Below are positions 16,662 to 26,800 of a DNA stretch of 64,000 nucleotides, piece after piece (positions within the stretch are counted from its first letter, which is position 1; each line of letters begins with the position of its first letter). The DNA is taken from assembly GCA_041689935.1 (NCBI GenBank), contig JBDNFI010000017.1, forward strand, positions 7,778-71,777, written 5' to 3'. This stretch comes from CAXBDP01 sp041689935 (GTDB taxonomy: Bacteria; Bacteroidota; Bacteroidia; Cytophagales; Cyclobacteriaceae). Both the position numbers and the translations under genes were made by a program. The notes under the pieces were generated by a model, which searched no databases, was not told the origin of the DNA, and was given only the letters and a program-made list of their open reading frames with translations.

Positions 16662-16889
16662 ATGCTAATTTTAAGCAACATTCTAAGTTCAATTCTTGTA
16701 TGGGTTCCAAGTGGAGGAGAGCTTGTACTTATAGGTTTACTTATTCTAATCTTTTTTGGAGCTAAGCGTATCCCTGAGCTGGCTCGTGGTCTTGGCAAAG
16801 GCATCAGAGAATTCAAAGATGCTACCAAAGAAGTACGAGATGAAATAGATGAAAACGTAAAAGAAACCAAAAAATCAATTAAGGATTGA
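16662..16889 (+). CDS. tatA: Sec-independent protein translocase subunit TatA/TatE
   Basis: Forms the pore-forming oligomer of the twin-arginine pathway, which exports folded proteins. The 75 residues have the standard layout: one membrane helix (ELVLIGLLILIFFGAKRIPEL) with the FGAKRIPEL hinge, an amphipathic helix (RGLGKGIREFKDATKEV) and a charged tail. A TATATTTA at 16624-16631 is one base off the -7 consensus and could be its promoter. The stop overlaps the TTG start of gatA (TTGA). Confidence 0.93.
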   Translation: MLILSNILSSILVWVPSGGELVLIGLLILIFFGAKRIPELARGLGKGIREFKDATKEVRDEIDENVKETKKSIKD

Positions 16890-18310
16890 AAACCTACCAC
16901 TCGCTAAGTTCCATTCGAAAAGACATCGAATCAGGAGACATTTCCTGTAAACAACTTGTTGAAAATTACTTACTTACCATTGAAAAAAACACGGCACTAA
17001 ATGCTTTTGTAGAAGTCTACGCTGATGAAGCACTTTTGAAAGCTACGGAGATTGACTTGAAAATAAAGGAAGGCAGAGCGGGCAAATTAGCTGGAGTAGT
17101 GGTGTCACTTAAGGATGTGCTCTGCTATAAAAATCACGGTGTCCAGGCAGGAAGTCATATACTCGATAAGTTTGAAGCTCAATTCAATGCAACTGCTGTT
17201 CAGCGATTAATTGATGAAGATGCTATCATAATAGGCAGAAACAATTGCGATGAATTTGCCATGGGATCCTCCAACGAGAATTCATATTTCGGGCCAGTAA
17301 AAAATGCTGCTGATCCCGAAAGAGTTCCAGGAGGCTCATCTGGCGGCTCAGCCGTCGCTGTGCAAGCAGATATGTGTTTGATATCCTTGGGATCTGATAC
17401 GGGAGGTTCCGTAAGACAACCTGCGGCTTTCTGTGGTGTCATTGGTTTAAAACCAAGCTATTCCAGAATCAGCCGATATGGTTTGATTGCTTATGCGTCT
17501 TCCTTTGACTCAATCGGGATTTTCGGCAAATCAATAGAAGATATCGCCTTGATTTTAGAAGTGATTGCCGGTGCTGATGAGAATGATAGCACGGTGTCGA
17601 GGAAGGAAGTCCCAAACTATAGTAAAAATCTTGCATTTGAAGGAACTGCCAAAATCGCATACATAAAGGAAACCCTTGAGAGTGAAGGGTTAAATGAAGA
17701 AGTAAAAAAAGCCACATTGGATAAAATTGCCCAATTAAAAGCTAAAGGCCATGTAGTTGAAGAAGTTACTTTTCCTTACTTAGACTATCTACTACCGACT
17801 TATTATATCTTAACTACCGCAGAAGCCAGCTCCAATCTTTCACGATTTGATGGCGTGAGATATGGATATAGAAGCCCGAATGCAAATAGCCTAGAAGCTA
17901 TGTACAAAAACTCTCGGTCGGAAGGATTCGGAGAAGAGGTGAAAAGAAGAATTTTACTTGGCACCTTCGTTTTAAGTGCTAGTTATTACGATGCTTATTA
18001 TATCAAAGCTTTAAAGGTGAGGAGGTTGATAAAGGAATACACCGAATCAATTCTTGAGAAGTATGACTTTTTGCTGACCCCAACCACTCCAACCACAGCA
18101 TTCAAACTGGGTGAAAATAATAAAAGCCCAATAGAAATGTATCTTGCTGACATTTATACCGTTCAAGCATCAGTATGCGGTTTGCCAGGAATCTCCATTC
18201 CTATTGGAAATGACTCACAAGGTTTACCCATAGGTTTACAAATCGTAGGGAAGGCTTTTAATGAAGGAGAGATTATGGCATTCAGCCATTATTTACTTAA
18301 AATGAACTAA
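16886..18310 (+). CDS. gatA: Asp-tRNA(Asn)/Glu-tRNA(Gln) amidotransferase subunit A
   Basis: The amidase subunit that releases ammonia from glutamine for transamidation of mischarged Glu-tRNA(Gln) or Asp-tRNA(Asn). The amidase signature triad is visible: Lys in VVSLKDVLC, the cis-Ser in GGSSGGSAVAV and the nucleophile Ser in SDTGGSVRQPA. 474 residues is normal. The TTG at 16886 gives MKTYHSLSSIRKDI, the expected N-terminus, and overlaps the tatA stop. gatB and gatC are not in this window. Confidence 0.94.
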   Translation: MKTYHSLSSIRKDIESGDISCKQLVENYLLTIEKNTALNAFVEVYADEALLKATEIDLKIKEGRAGKLAGVVVSLKDVLCYKNHGVQAGSHILDKFEAQFNATAVQRLIDEDAIIIGRNNCDEFAMGSSNENSYFGPVKNAADPERVPGGSSGGSAVAVQADMCLISLGSDTGGSVRQPAAFCGVIGLKPSYSRISRYGLIAYASSFDSIGIFGKSIEDIALILEVIAGADENDSTVSRKEVPNYSKNLAFEGTAKIAYIKETLESEGLNEEVKKATLDKIAQLKAKGHVVEEVTFPYLDYLLPTYYILTTAEASSNLSRFDGVRYGYRSPNANSLEAMYKNSRSEGFGEEVKRRILLGTFVLSASYYDAYYIKALKVRRLIKEYTESILEKYDFLLTPTTPTTAFKLGENNKSPIEMYLADIYTVQASVCGLPGISIPIGNDSQGLPIGLQIVGKAFNEGEIMAFSHYLLKMN

Positions 18311-18313
18311 ATT

Positions 18314-19702
18314 ATGGCCATGAGAAAGAGAAATATTTTCGCAAAAGCACTTGGGACAATTTCTGTAGTTTTAATTACATCGTCGATTTGTTTCTCACAG
18401 GCCAAACAAGCAATCCCTAACGCGGAAATTATAGAGGAAGATCTATACACTAGTCCGCTAATGTTTGATTACATACCTGATGCTAGCTACGAAGAAATTA
18501 GCAAGCGAATGGCCAGTATTCCCTCCTCCGTAAGCTTGGAAATGAATGATCGAGTTAAAATTTTCGTAGATTATTTCACTGTAAGAGAAAGGGAATACAC
18601 CAGAATGGTAGCAAGGAAAATGAATATTTATTTTCCTCTTTTCGAAAAATATCTTGCTAAGCACAATATGCCCGATGAATTAAAATATTTGGCAATTGTA
18701 GAGTCTGGCCTCAACCCTAGAGCAAGAAGCCGGGTGGGGGCAGTTGGCTTGTGGCAATTTATGCCTGCTACTGGTAAGAGTTTCAAGCTGCATCAAACTT
18801 GGTATGCAGACGACCGCATGGATCCAGAGGCAGCCACTGAAGCAGCGTGCCTGTATTTAAAACAGCTATATGGAATATTTGGTGACTGGCATTTAGCCCT
18901 AGCCTCTTACAATGCAGGCCCAGGCAATGTGAGAAAAGCAATTAATAGAAGCGGTGGAAAGCGCACTTTCTGGGGAATTTACGATAACCTCCCGCGCGAA
19001 ACACGTTCTTATGTACCTCAAATGGTGGCTATTATTTATGCCATGAACCATTTGGAAGAGCACAATTTGATGCCTCACAATATGGAATATGCTATGGAAT
19101 ATGAAGCCATTGAAGTAAACCAATTTGTGAACCTCCAAAAATTTTCAGACGCTAGTGAAATTTGTATGGAAGATTTAGAATTATTAAACCCTTCCTTAAT
19201 TAGAGGAGCTATTCCTAAAAATGCCAAAAACTTCAGACTTAAAATTCCAGCACATCATATTAATGCACTGCAAGGCAATTATGATAATATAATGGCTATG
19301 GCAGCTACAGGTCAGGAAGATCTAGAAAAACTAGCAGTAAATACTCCAAGGAGTACAAATGGCAGAGAAAAAATCACTTATAGTGTAAGAAGCGGCGATG
19401 TGCTTGGCAAAATTGCTCAACGATATAATGTAAGTGTGGCCGACTTAAGAGAGTGGAACATGCTTAATGGCAACTTAATTAGGGTTGGGCAAAGAATGAA
19501 TGTGTGGATACCTGTATCTGGTGCCAACTCCCAAGTGGCAGAAGTAATTACCCAAAATGGCCAAAAAATGTATCAGGTACAGCCTGGCGATACACTTTGG
19601 GATATTTCCATTAAACATCAAATCTCCATTGATGAACTTAGAAAGCGAAATAACTTAAATGGAAATACAATTAAGCCAGGGCAAAAATTAGTTATTGGCT
19701 AA
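18314..19702 (+). CDS. Membrane-bound lytic murein transglycosylase with two LysM domains (MltD-like)
   Basis: Cleaves the glycan strand of peptidoglycan. A signal peptide (ISVVLITSSICFSQ) is followed by an SLT domain with the catalytic Glu in AIVESGLNPRARS, GAVGLWQFMPATGK, and ALASYNAGPGNV. Two LysM peptidoglycan-binding modules close the protein: YSVRSGDVLGKIAQRYNVS around residue 358 and YQVQPGDTLWDISIKHQIS around 419. The layout is that of MltD. The start ATGGCCATG lies 3 bases after the gatA stop, so it is probably co-transcribed. Confidence 0.92.
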   Translation: MAMRKRNIFAKALGTISVVLITSSICFSQAKQAIPNAEIIEEDLYTSPLMFDYIPDASYEEISKRMASIPSSVSLEMNDRVKIFVDYFTVREREYTRMVARKMNIYFPLFEKYLAKHNMPDELKYLAIVESGLNPRARSRVGAVGLWQFMPATGKSFKLHQTWYADDRMDPEAATEAACLYLKQLYGIFGDWHLALASYNAGPGNVRKAINRSGGKRTFWGIYDNLPRETRSYVPQMVAIIYAMNHLEEHNLMPHNMEYAMEYEAIEVNQFVNLQKFSDASEICMEDLELLNPSLIRGAIPKNAKNFRLKIPAHHINALQGNYDNIMAMAATGQEDLEKLAVNTPRSTNGREKITYSVRSGDVLGKIAQRYNVSVADLREWNMLNGNLIRVGQRMNVWIPVSGANSQVAEVITQNGQKMYQVQPGDTLWDISIKHQISIDELRKRNNLNGNTIKPGQKLVIG

Positions 19703-19797
19703 ATTCTCAGTTTTATCAAAAGGCAACTAATTTTTAAATATACGAGCTGAAATTTCTCAGAATCGTTTTGTATATTAATGCCTTAAAATCATTCCTT

Positions 19798-20883
19798 ATG
19801 AAAGCAATAATTAAATCAATCTTTCTATTCATCGGTGTTATAGCCTTTTCTTGTTCCTCAGATTCTATGAATCAAACATTCAAGCAAAATGCGGGAGGAG
19901 CTGTTGGTGAAATAATATTAGTAATCGACGATGGACTTTGGGAAGGAGTTGTTGGAGAAGAATTGAAACTCACATTCAGATCATCCTTTCCAGGACTGTA
20001 CAGAGACGAGCCTTTGTTTACAGTAAGACAGGTAAGTCCAGAGAAACTCACATCTACATTGAAAAGTGTTCGCAATATTATATATGTGAATACCCTCGAT
20101 GACAATAGTGGAGGCAGTAGAATCATTAGAAGCAATTATACTGGAGAAACCATTGAGATGATCAAAAAGGACCCTGATTTATACATGCAAACATCCAAAG
20201 ATGATTTTGCCATTGGTCAAGAAACCTTGCATCTTTTCGGTAGAACATCCGCAGAAATGGCTCTTAATATTTCGGAGAATAGAAATAAGTTGCGAGATTA
20301 CTTTAATGTAACTGAGAGAAAATATATCACAAAGAAAATGGTGGTTACGAAGGAGTCTTCTGCCATTAAAGAAAGTATTTCGTCCAATATGGGATTGTCA
20401 TTAAACCTTCCTTTGGGCTATAAAGTGGTAAGACAAACAGAGAATTTTATGTGGTTCCGCGATTTTGATGGGAAAGTAGATAGGAATATTTATTTGCAAA
20501 TTAAGCCTTACGTATCTGAAGCCGATTTCTCGCAAGAAAATGTGCTTTTGTGGAGAGACGAAATTGGGAAAGAAAACCTTTACGGAGATCCGAACAATCA
20601 GAATTCTTTCATGATAACTGAAAGAAGAATTCCTATTGCCCAACGAAACGTGAATTTTTTGAATAGTAAATATTCAACGGAATCAAGAGGGCAATGGAGA
20701 ACAAATAATAAATCGATGGGTGGCTCATTTCTTTCCTATGTTTTCAATGACAAGGAGAATAAGCGAATTATCTATTTAGAAGGATTCATCTATTACCCGA
20801 ATGAACAACATAGCGATATTTTGAGAGAGATAGAAGCTGTATTGTGGACGTTTAGAGAATCAAATTCTGCTTCACAAAGTTAG
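19798..20883 (+). CDS. DUF4837 family lipoprotein
   Basis: A 361-residue lipoprotein of the Bacteroidota family DUF4837, whose function is not known to me. The signal SIFLFIGVIAFSCSSDS has a lipobox Cys. The body begins with a GEIILVIDDGLWEG block and contains LGLSLNLPLGYKVVRQ. The ATG at 19798 is preferred to an upstream frame start because it opens the signal peptide. A GCGGGAGG octamer (19891-19898) encodes part of NAGGA. A hairpin terminator follows. Confidence 0.78.
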   Translation: MKAIIKSIFLFIGVIAFSCSSDSMNQTFKQNAGGAVGEIILVIDDGLWEGVVGEELKLTFRSSFPGLYRDEPLFTVRQVSPEKLTSTLKSVRNIIYVNTLDDNSGGSRIIRSNYTGETIEMIKKDPDLYMQTSKDDFAIGQETLHLFGRTSAEMALNISENRNKLRDYFNVTERKYITKKMVVTKESSAIKESISSNMGLSLNLPLGYKVVRQTENFMWFRDFDGKVDRNIYLQIKPYVSEADFSQENVLLWRDEIGKENLYGDPNNQNSFMITERRIPIAQRNVNFLNSKYSTESRGQWRTNNKSMGGSFLSYVFNDKENKRIIYLEGFIYYPNEQHSDILREIEAVLWTFRESNSASQS

Positions 20884-20931
20884 ATTTCATACGAGGGATT
20901 AATTCCTTCTCTTCAAAAGATACTATCTTGC

Positions 20932-20959
20932 AAGGGTTTTTAATTAAACCCTTTTTTTA
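20932..20959 (+). terminator. Hairpin terminator upstream of maeB
   Basis: AAGGGTTT (20932-20939) pairs with AAACCCTT (20946-20953) around a TTAATT loop and is followed by a T run. It ends the DUF4837 transcript only 19 bases before the maeB start. If maeB is transcribed through it, it would act as an attenuator in the leader. Confidence 0.75.
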
Positions 20960-20977
20960 TTTCCAAAAAATAATTTT

Positions 20978-23254
20978 ATGTCATTAAAGATTCGCAAACA
21001 AGATGCGCTAAGATATCACTCGCAAGAACCTGCTGGGAAAATTGAAGTCGTGCCAACCAAAATGCTTAGTTCCCAAATGGACCTAGCATTGGCCTATTCT
21101 CCTGGTGTGGCCGAGCCATGTATAGAGATCGCAAATAACCCAGAGGATGTCTATAAATATACTGCAAAAGGCAATTTGGTTGCCGTAATTTCGAATGGAA
21201 CGGCTGTATTAGGTCTAGGAGATATAGGGCCCGAAGCTTCCAAACCTGTGATGGAAGGAAAAGGTGTCCTCTTCAAAAAATTTGCTGGAATAGATGTTTT
21301 CGATATCGAAATCAATGAAAAAGACCCCAAGAAATTCATTGAAATTGTAAAATCGCTAGAACCTACTTTTGGAGGAATCAATCTTGAAGATATAAAGGCT
21401 CCAGAATGCTTCGAAATCGAACAAACGCTGAAGAAGGAAATGAAAATTCCTGTAATGCACGACGATCAGCATGGAACTGCGATAATATCCAGTGCAGCGT
21501 TGATCAATGCGATCGAAGTCATTGGTAAAAAAATAGAAGATATCACATTGGTGATGAATGGCGCTGGTGCAGCTGCTGTTGCTTGCACCAAATTATATAT
21601 TTCCCTTGGTGTAAGAAGGCAAAACATCATCATGTGCGATAAAGAAGGGGTGATTAGAGCTGATAGACCTGAACTTGATGATCTTAAAAAGGAATTTGCC
21701 ACCACTAGAGATATACACACCTTATTAGATGCTATGCGCAATGCGGATGTCTTTGTTGGGCTGAGTGTTGGCAACGTGGTAAGCGAAGAAATGATTAAGG
21801 TGATGGCGGCAGATCCAATAGTTTTTGCCCTAGCCAACCCAGATCCTGAAATAGCTTACGAACTAGCTACCTCAGTAAGGAAGGATATCATTATAGCTAC
21901 TGGAAGGTCGGATCATCCCAACCAAGTAAATAATGTATTAGGTTTTCCTTTCATTTTTAGAGGTGCGCTAGATGTACGAGCTACATCTATAAATGAGGAA
22001 ATGAAATTAGCCGCTGTAAAAGCCATTGCAAATCTAGCCAAACAGCCTGTTCCTGAAATGGTGAGTAAAGCGTATGGGATACGTAAAATGCTATTTGGAA
22101 GAGACTACCTTATTCCAAAACCATTAGATTCGCGATTGATTACATGTATTTCGCCAGCTGTAGCAAAAGCTGCTATGGAGTCTGGTGTGGCCAGACTTGA
22201 AATAACAGATTGGGATAAATACGCACTAGAGCTTGAAAGAAGAATTGGTATTGATAATCGCTTGATGTCAAGAATTATAAGCCAAGCACGTAAAGACCCT
22301 AAACGCGTTGTATTTGCCGAGGCAGATCATCACAAAATCATAAAAGCTGCCCAAATATTGGTGGATGAAAAAATTGCTATTCCAATTTTGCTTGGCAATA
22401 GAAAGAAAATTGAATCCCTCATTAAGGAATTTGAGCTTGATTTGGATGTGGAAATTATTGACCCATTCGAAGAGCATGAAAAAATGGAGGAGTTTGGTCA
22501 ATATTTTTACAACAAACGAAAAAGAAAAGGACTGACAGCCTATGAAGCCAAAAAATTAATGCGGGAGCGGAATTATTTTGGAGCTATGCTAGTAGAAACA
22601 GGGCAAGCCGATGCATTAATTAGCGGCCTTACTAGAGACTACCCATCTACCATCCTGCCGGCACTGCAAGTAATTGGCGTTGCTCCAGGAGTGCATAAGG
22701 TTGCTGGTATGTATATCATGTCCAACAAGAAGGGGAATTTCTTCTTTGCGGATACTACGGTAAATACCAACCCAACCGCAGAAGAGCTAGTGGATATTAT
22801 CGGATTAACAGCCAGAGCTGTCAAATTTTTCGATGTGGAACCACGTATTGCAATACTTTCATACTCCAACTTCGGCTCGGCGCATGGCGCAGTGCCAACC
22901 AAAACAGCTAAAACCACGAAATTAGCGAAAGAGAAATTCCCAGAACTTATTATTGAAGGTGAAATGCAAGCTAACACCGCATTGAACCCTCAGTTAATGC
23001 AAGAAAATTATCCATTTAGTGAGATCAGTGAAAAGGGTGCTAATACTCTTATTTTTCCAGATTTAACCTCAGGCAATATCGCTTATAAACTCCTCTCCGA
23101 AATGGGTGGTGCTGAAGCAATAGGACCAATTTTACTTGGTATGAACAAGCCAGTTCATATATTGCAGCTAGGGAGCAATATCAGAGATATAGTAAATATG
23201 GTTGCGATTGCAGTGGTAGATGTACAATCAGAAAACATTAATGTAGGATTATGA
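20978..23254 (+). CDS. maeB: NADP-dependent malic enzyme fused to phosphotransacetylase-like domain
   Basis: Decarboxylates malate to pyruvate, producing NADPH. Residues 1-430 form the malic enzyme (SPGVAEPCIEIA, GNLVAVISNGTAVLGLGDIG, HDDQHGTA, NGAGAAAVAC, FALANPDPE). Residues 430-758 form a phosphotransacetylase-like domain (KRVVFAEADHHKI, GLTRDYPSTILPALQ, LSYSNFGSAHG), which in MaeB proteins usually serves regulation rather than acetyl transfer. 758 residues is standard. The stop overlaps the ruvA ATG as ATGA. Confidence 0.93.
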   Translation: MSLKIRKQDALRYHSQEPAGKIEVVPTKMLSSQMDLALAYSPGVAEPCIEIANNPEDVYKYTAKGNLVAVISNGTAVLGLGDIGPEASKPVMEGKGVLFKKFAGIDVFDIEINEKDPKKFIEIVKSLEPTFGGINLEDIKAPECFEIEQTLKKEMKIPVMHDDQHGTAIISSAALINAIEVIGKKIEDITLVMNGAGAAAVACTKLYISLGVRRQNIIMCDKEGVIRADRPELDDLKKEFATTRDIHTLLDAMRNADVFVGLSVGNVVSEEMIKVMAADPIVFALANPDPEIAYELATSVRKDIIIATGRSDHPNQVNNVLGFPFIFRGALDVRATSINEEMKLAAVKAIANLAKQPVPEMVSKAYGIRKMLFGRDYLIPKPLDSRLITCISPAVAKAAMESGVARLEITDWDKYALELERRIGIDNRLMSRIISQARKDPKRVVFAEADHHKIIKAAQILVDEKIAIPILLGNRKKIESLIKEFELDLDVEIIDPFEEHEKMEEFGQYFYNKRKRKGLTAYEAKKLMRERNYFGAMLVETGQADALISGLTRDYPSTILPALQVIGVAPGVHKVAGMYIMSNKKGNFFFADTTVNTNPTAEELVDIIGLTARAVKFFDVEPRIAILSYSNFGSAHGAVPTKTAKTTKLAKEKFPELIIEGEMQANTALNPQLMQENYPFSEISEKGANTLIFPDLTSGNIAYKLLSEMGGAEAIGPILLGMNKPVHILQLGSNIRDIVNMVAIAVVDVQSENINVGL

Positions 23255-23841
23255 TCGCCTTTTTGGAAGGAAATTTAGCTCTTATAGAACCTACTCATGC
23301 CTACATAAATGTAGGCGGAGTAGGCTATGAAGTTAAAATATCCCTGAATACTTTTACTGTAATAAAAGAGAAAGCATCCGTAAAAATCTTCACCTATCTC
23401 TACGTGAAAGAGGATGCCCAAATTCTTTTTGGCTTTTCCGAAATGTCTGAGAAAAAACGATTTTTAGAATTGATTTCTATTTCCGGTGTGGGGCCAAGTA
23501 CTGCACTGATGATTTTATCTTCTCTTAGTTCAGATGAATTGCAACAAGCCATATTGAGCAATGATGTGATGACTATTCAGAAAGTTAAAGGCATAGGAGC
23601 AAAAACGGCTCAAAGAATAATTTTGGAACTTAAGGACAAACTTTCAAAGCAAGATCCAGAGGGAAATTATGGGCAATTCATATCCTCTGGCCAAAATATA
23701 CGCTCGGAGGCACTTACGGCGTTACTAACCCTAGGCATAAACAAAACAGCTGCTGAAAAAAGCCTACAGACTATTCTGAAAAATGCAGATAAACCACTTT
23801 CTTTAGAAGAATTGATTAAGTTGGCTTTAAAATCAGCCTAG
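23251..23841 (+). CDS. ruvA: Holliday junction branch migration subunit RuvA
   Basis: Binds four-way DNA junctions and loads the RuvB motor. The 196 residues show the OB-fold N-terminus (MIAFLEGNLALIEPTHAYINVGG in outline), the two helix-hairpin-helix motifs ISGVGPSTALMIL and VKGIGAKTAQRIILEL, and the mobile C-terminal domain III that contacts RuvB. It is coupled to maeB by ATGA and lies 16 bases ahead of sprA. Confidence 0.95.
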   Translation: MIAFLEGNLALIEPTHAYINVGGVGYEVKISLNTFTVIKEKASVKIFTYLYVKEDAQILFGFSEMSEKKRFLELISISGVGPSTALMILSSLSSDELQQAILSNDVMTIQKVKGIGAKTAQRIILELKDKLSKQDPEGNYGQFISSGQNIRSEALTALLTLGINKTAAEKSLQTILKNADKPLSLEELIKLALKSA

Positions 23842-23857
23842 TGTAGTTATCTAAATT

Positions 23858-26800
23858 TTGCTATCAGTAACCCAGTATATATTATTCTTTGCATTGGCTA
23901 GCATTTTTGCTCCTGAAAAGAAGCTAGAAAATGCTGTAGATCACTTTGTGGATGATTGGAAGCCTCAAGTAGTCGTTTCTGTGGATACCCTCCCGCTTAT
24001 TCCTGCTCCAAGATGGAACTCAACCTTCCAGTTGCAGCAGCCGCTATTACGGACAAGAAAAGTTAGTCCTTTTATATTATCGGATTCTTCAGCATTTCAA
24101 TTGCAAGTACAAATCGATACTACATTGGATTATCGTTTTACTCAACAGCAAAATGGATTATCCCTGCGGCCGCCTTCCATCGTGAGTTTTGATGAATATA
24201 GAAAAATTCAGGCGGATAGACAGAGGCAAGACTATTGGAGAAAAAGATCCGCTGAGATAGACGGACAGAGTGCCACCAGTGGTAGAGGCCTTTTGCCTTA
24301 TATCCCTCCAAGCCCTTTTTTCGATAGAGTTTTTGGAGGTAGCAATGTAGATATCGTGCCTACTGGCTTTGTGAACCTGGATTTTGGCGGGAGGTGGCAG
24401 CGCATTGATAATCCTTCCATACCTATCAGGCAGCAACGAAATGGCGGCTTCGAGTTTGGGCAAAATGTAAGTATGAATATCCGAGGGAGTATCGGTGAGA
24501 AATTGGTTGTGACAGGAAATTTTGATAATAGTAATGTCTTCGATTTTCAAAATGATCTCAAAGTAGAATATACTGGTTTTGAAGAGGATATCATCAAAAA
24601 AATAGAAATTGGAAACGTAAGTCTCCCGATCAACAATAGCCTAATGGGCGGAGCCCAAAACCTTTTTGGTGTCAAAACACAACTCCAATTTGGTAAGCTT
24701 TTCTTTACTGGTGCAGCATCAACGCTCAGAGGCAGTAGCGAAAGTTTGGAAGTGCTAGGAGGCGGTCAGGGTGCCCCTATTTCCATCAGAGCGTCCAATT
24801 ACGATGAAAATAGACACTTTTTTCTTGGACACTTTTTTGAGAAAAACTATGGACTTGATGGGTGGCTAAGATCCATTCCACAAATTGTGTCTGGAGTAAA
24901 CGTAACTAGACTTGAAGTATATGTAATTAACCGGCAGGTAAATACAGAAAATATTAGAAATATAATCGGCTTCACAGATTTGGGGGAAGGGGAGAATATA
25001 TTTAGACCTGAAAACCCAAATATTGGCAGCGGCCAAGGCAATGTACCAAACTCCAACAATGCTAATAATCTATTTTCCGTGCTGCGCTCCGATTCCAGAA
25101 TTAGACAAGCTGATCTGGCTGGACAAATATTGGAAAGTGAGTACGGATTTGAAAAAGGGCTAGATTTTCAAAACATAAACGGAGCACGCAGACTCTCCCC
25201 AGAGGAATATGATTTCAATACACAGCTCGGTTTTGTTTCATTGGTTCGCAGACTGCAAAACGACGAAATGCTGGCTGTGTCATTCGAATACACCTACAAT
25301 GGACAAGTATTTAAAGTAGGCGAACTAAGTGAAGACTATCAGAATAGAGATGATGATCAGGTAATTCTATTAAAACTGCTTCGTCCTTCGGGCATCAATA
25401 CTACCCTGCCTACCTGGAAATTGATGATGAAAAACATCTATAATCTAAATGTGAGTCAAGTACAAAGAGAAAATTTTAACCTTCGAATAATCTACCGAGA
25501 TGATAACACTGGACTTGATAATCCCAGTTTGCACGAAGGAGCCAATACGAAGGACGTGCAGTTAATCGAACTATTGGGCTTAGACAGGTTAAATCCAAAC
25601 AATGACCCTGGGAGAGACGGAAATTTCGATTTCGTAGAGGGAATCACCATTAACTCCCAAAGAGGCTATATCATATTTCCCACCACAGAACCGTTTGGTG
25701 AAACCCTCAGAAATAAATTTGATCCTACTGAAACAGGTCTGGTCCGCAAATTTGTTTTCGACACATTATATACCACTACCAAAGCCGACGCAGAACTATT
25801 TATCACCCAAAATAAATTCTTTTTGGAAGGAAGCTATCAAGCTGGATCAGCCTCGGAGATTCAACTGCCCGGATTAAATATAGCAGAGGGCTCCGTGCGC
25901 GTAATGGCAGGAAGCACTCCTTTGACAGAAGGCGTAGATTATACAGTAGATTATTTCCAAGGAAGAGTGACCATTTTGAATGAAGGGATCCTGCAATCAG
26001 GAAAACCACTTAGAGTAACCTACGAAAAATCTGATGTCATCAATTTCCAAAGCAAAACACTCTTTGGCGGGAGGTTCGATTATCGAGTAAATGACAACAT
26101 AAATATCGGTGCTTCGGTACTCCGCGTATTTGAGAGACCACTCATTACGAGAATCAGTGCTGGCAATGAAACTATTGGCAATACACAATGGGGAATGGAT
26201 GTTAATATCCGTGAGGAAAGTAACTTTGTTACTAAAATCATTGATGCCTTTCCGACTATTAGTACACGGGAAAAGTCAATGATTGATTTTAGCGCAGAAT
26301 TTGCACAATTACTCCCTGGCACATCCAATCGAGTAAATGGAGAAAGTGCTTCTTACATCGATGATTTTGAATCGGTGATCACGCCTTTTAATATTGGATT
26401 TAACCTCCAAAGCTGGAAACTAGCTTCTACACCTAAAGTAGCAGGAGACGTCTTTGACTTGAGCGATGCCTTTGGGAGTAGGTTAGGGTTTGGATACAAA
26501 AGGGCAAGACTCGCTTGGTACACTATCGACAATATTTTTTATAGAAGTGGGGGCAGTGCCAAACCGGGTAATATCACTGAAGCAGATTTAGAAAATCATT
26601 ATGTCCGTGCCATTAGGCCACAAGAAATTTTTAAACAGCAAGATAGAGATCAAGTAAATCCTAATCTTCCGATATTCGATTTCGCCTTTTTTCCAAAAGA
26701 AAGAGGAATGTATAATTACAATCCGAACCTTGACCAAAACGGCTCACTGACCGACCCGAAATCCAATTGGGCGGGTATTTCGAGAGCCATTATGACAGAA

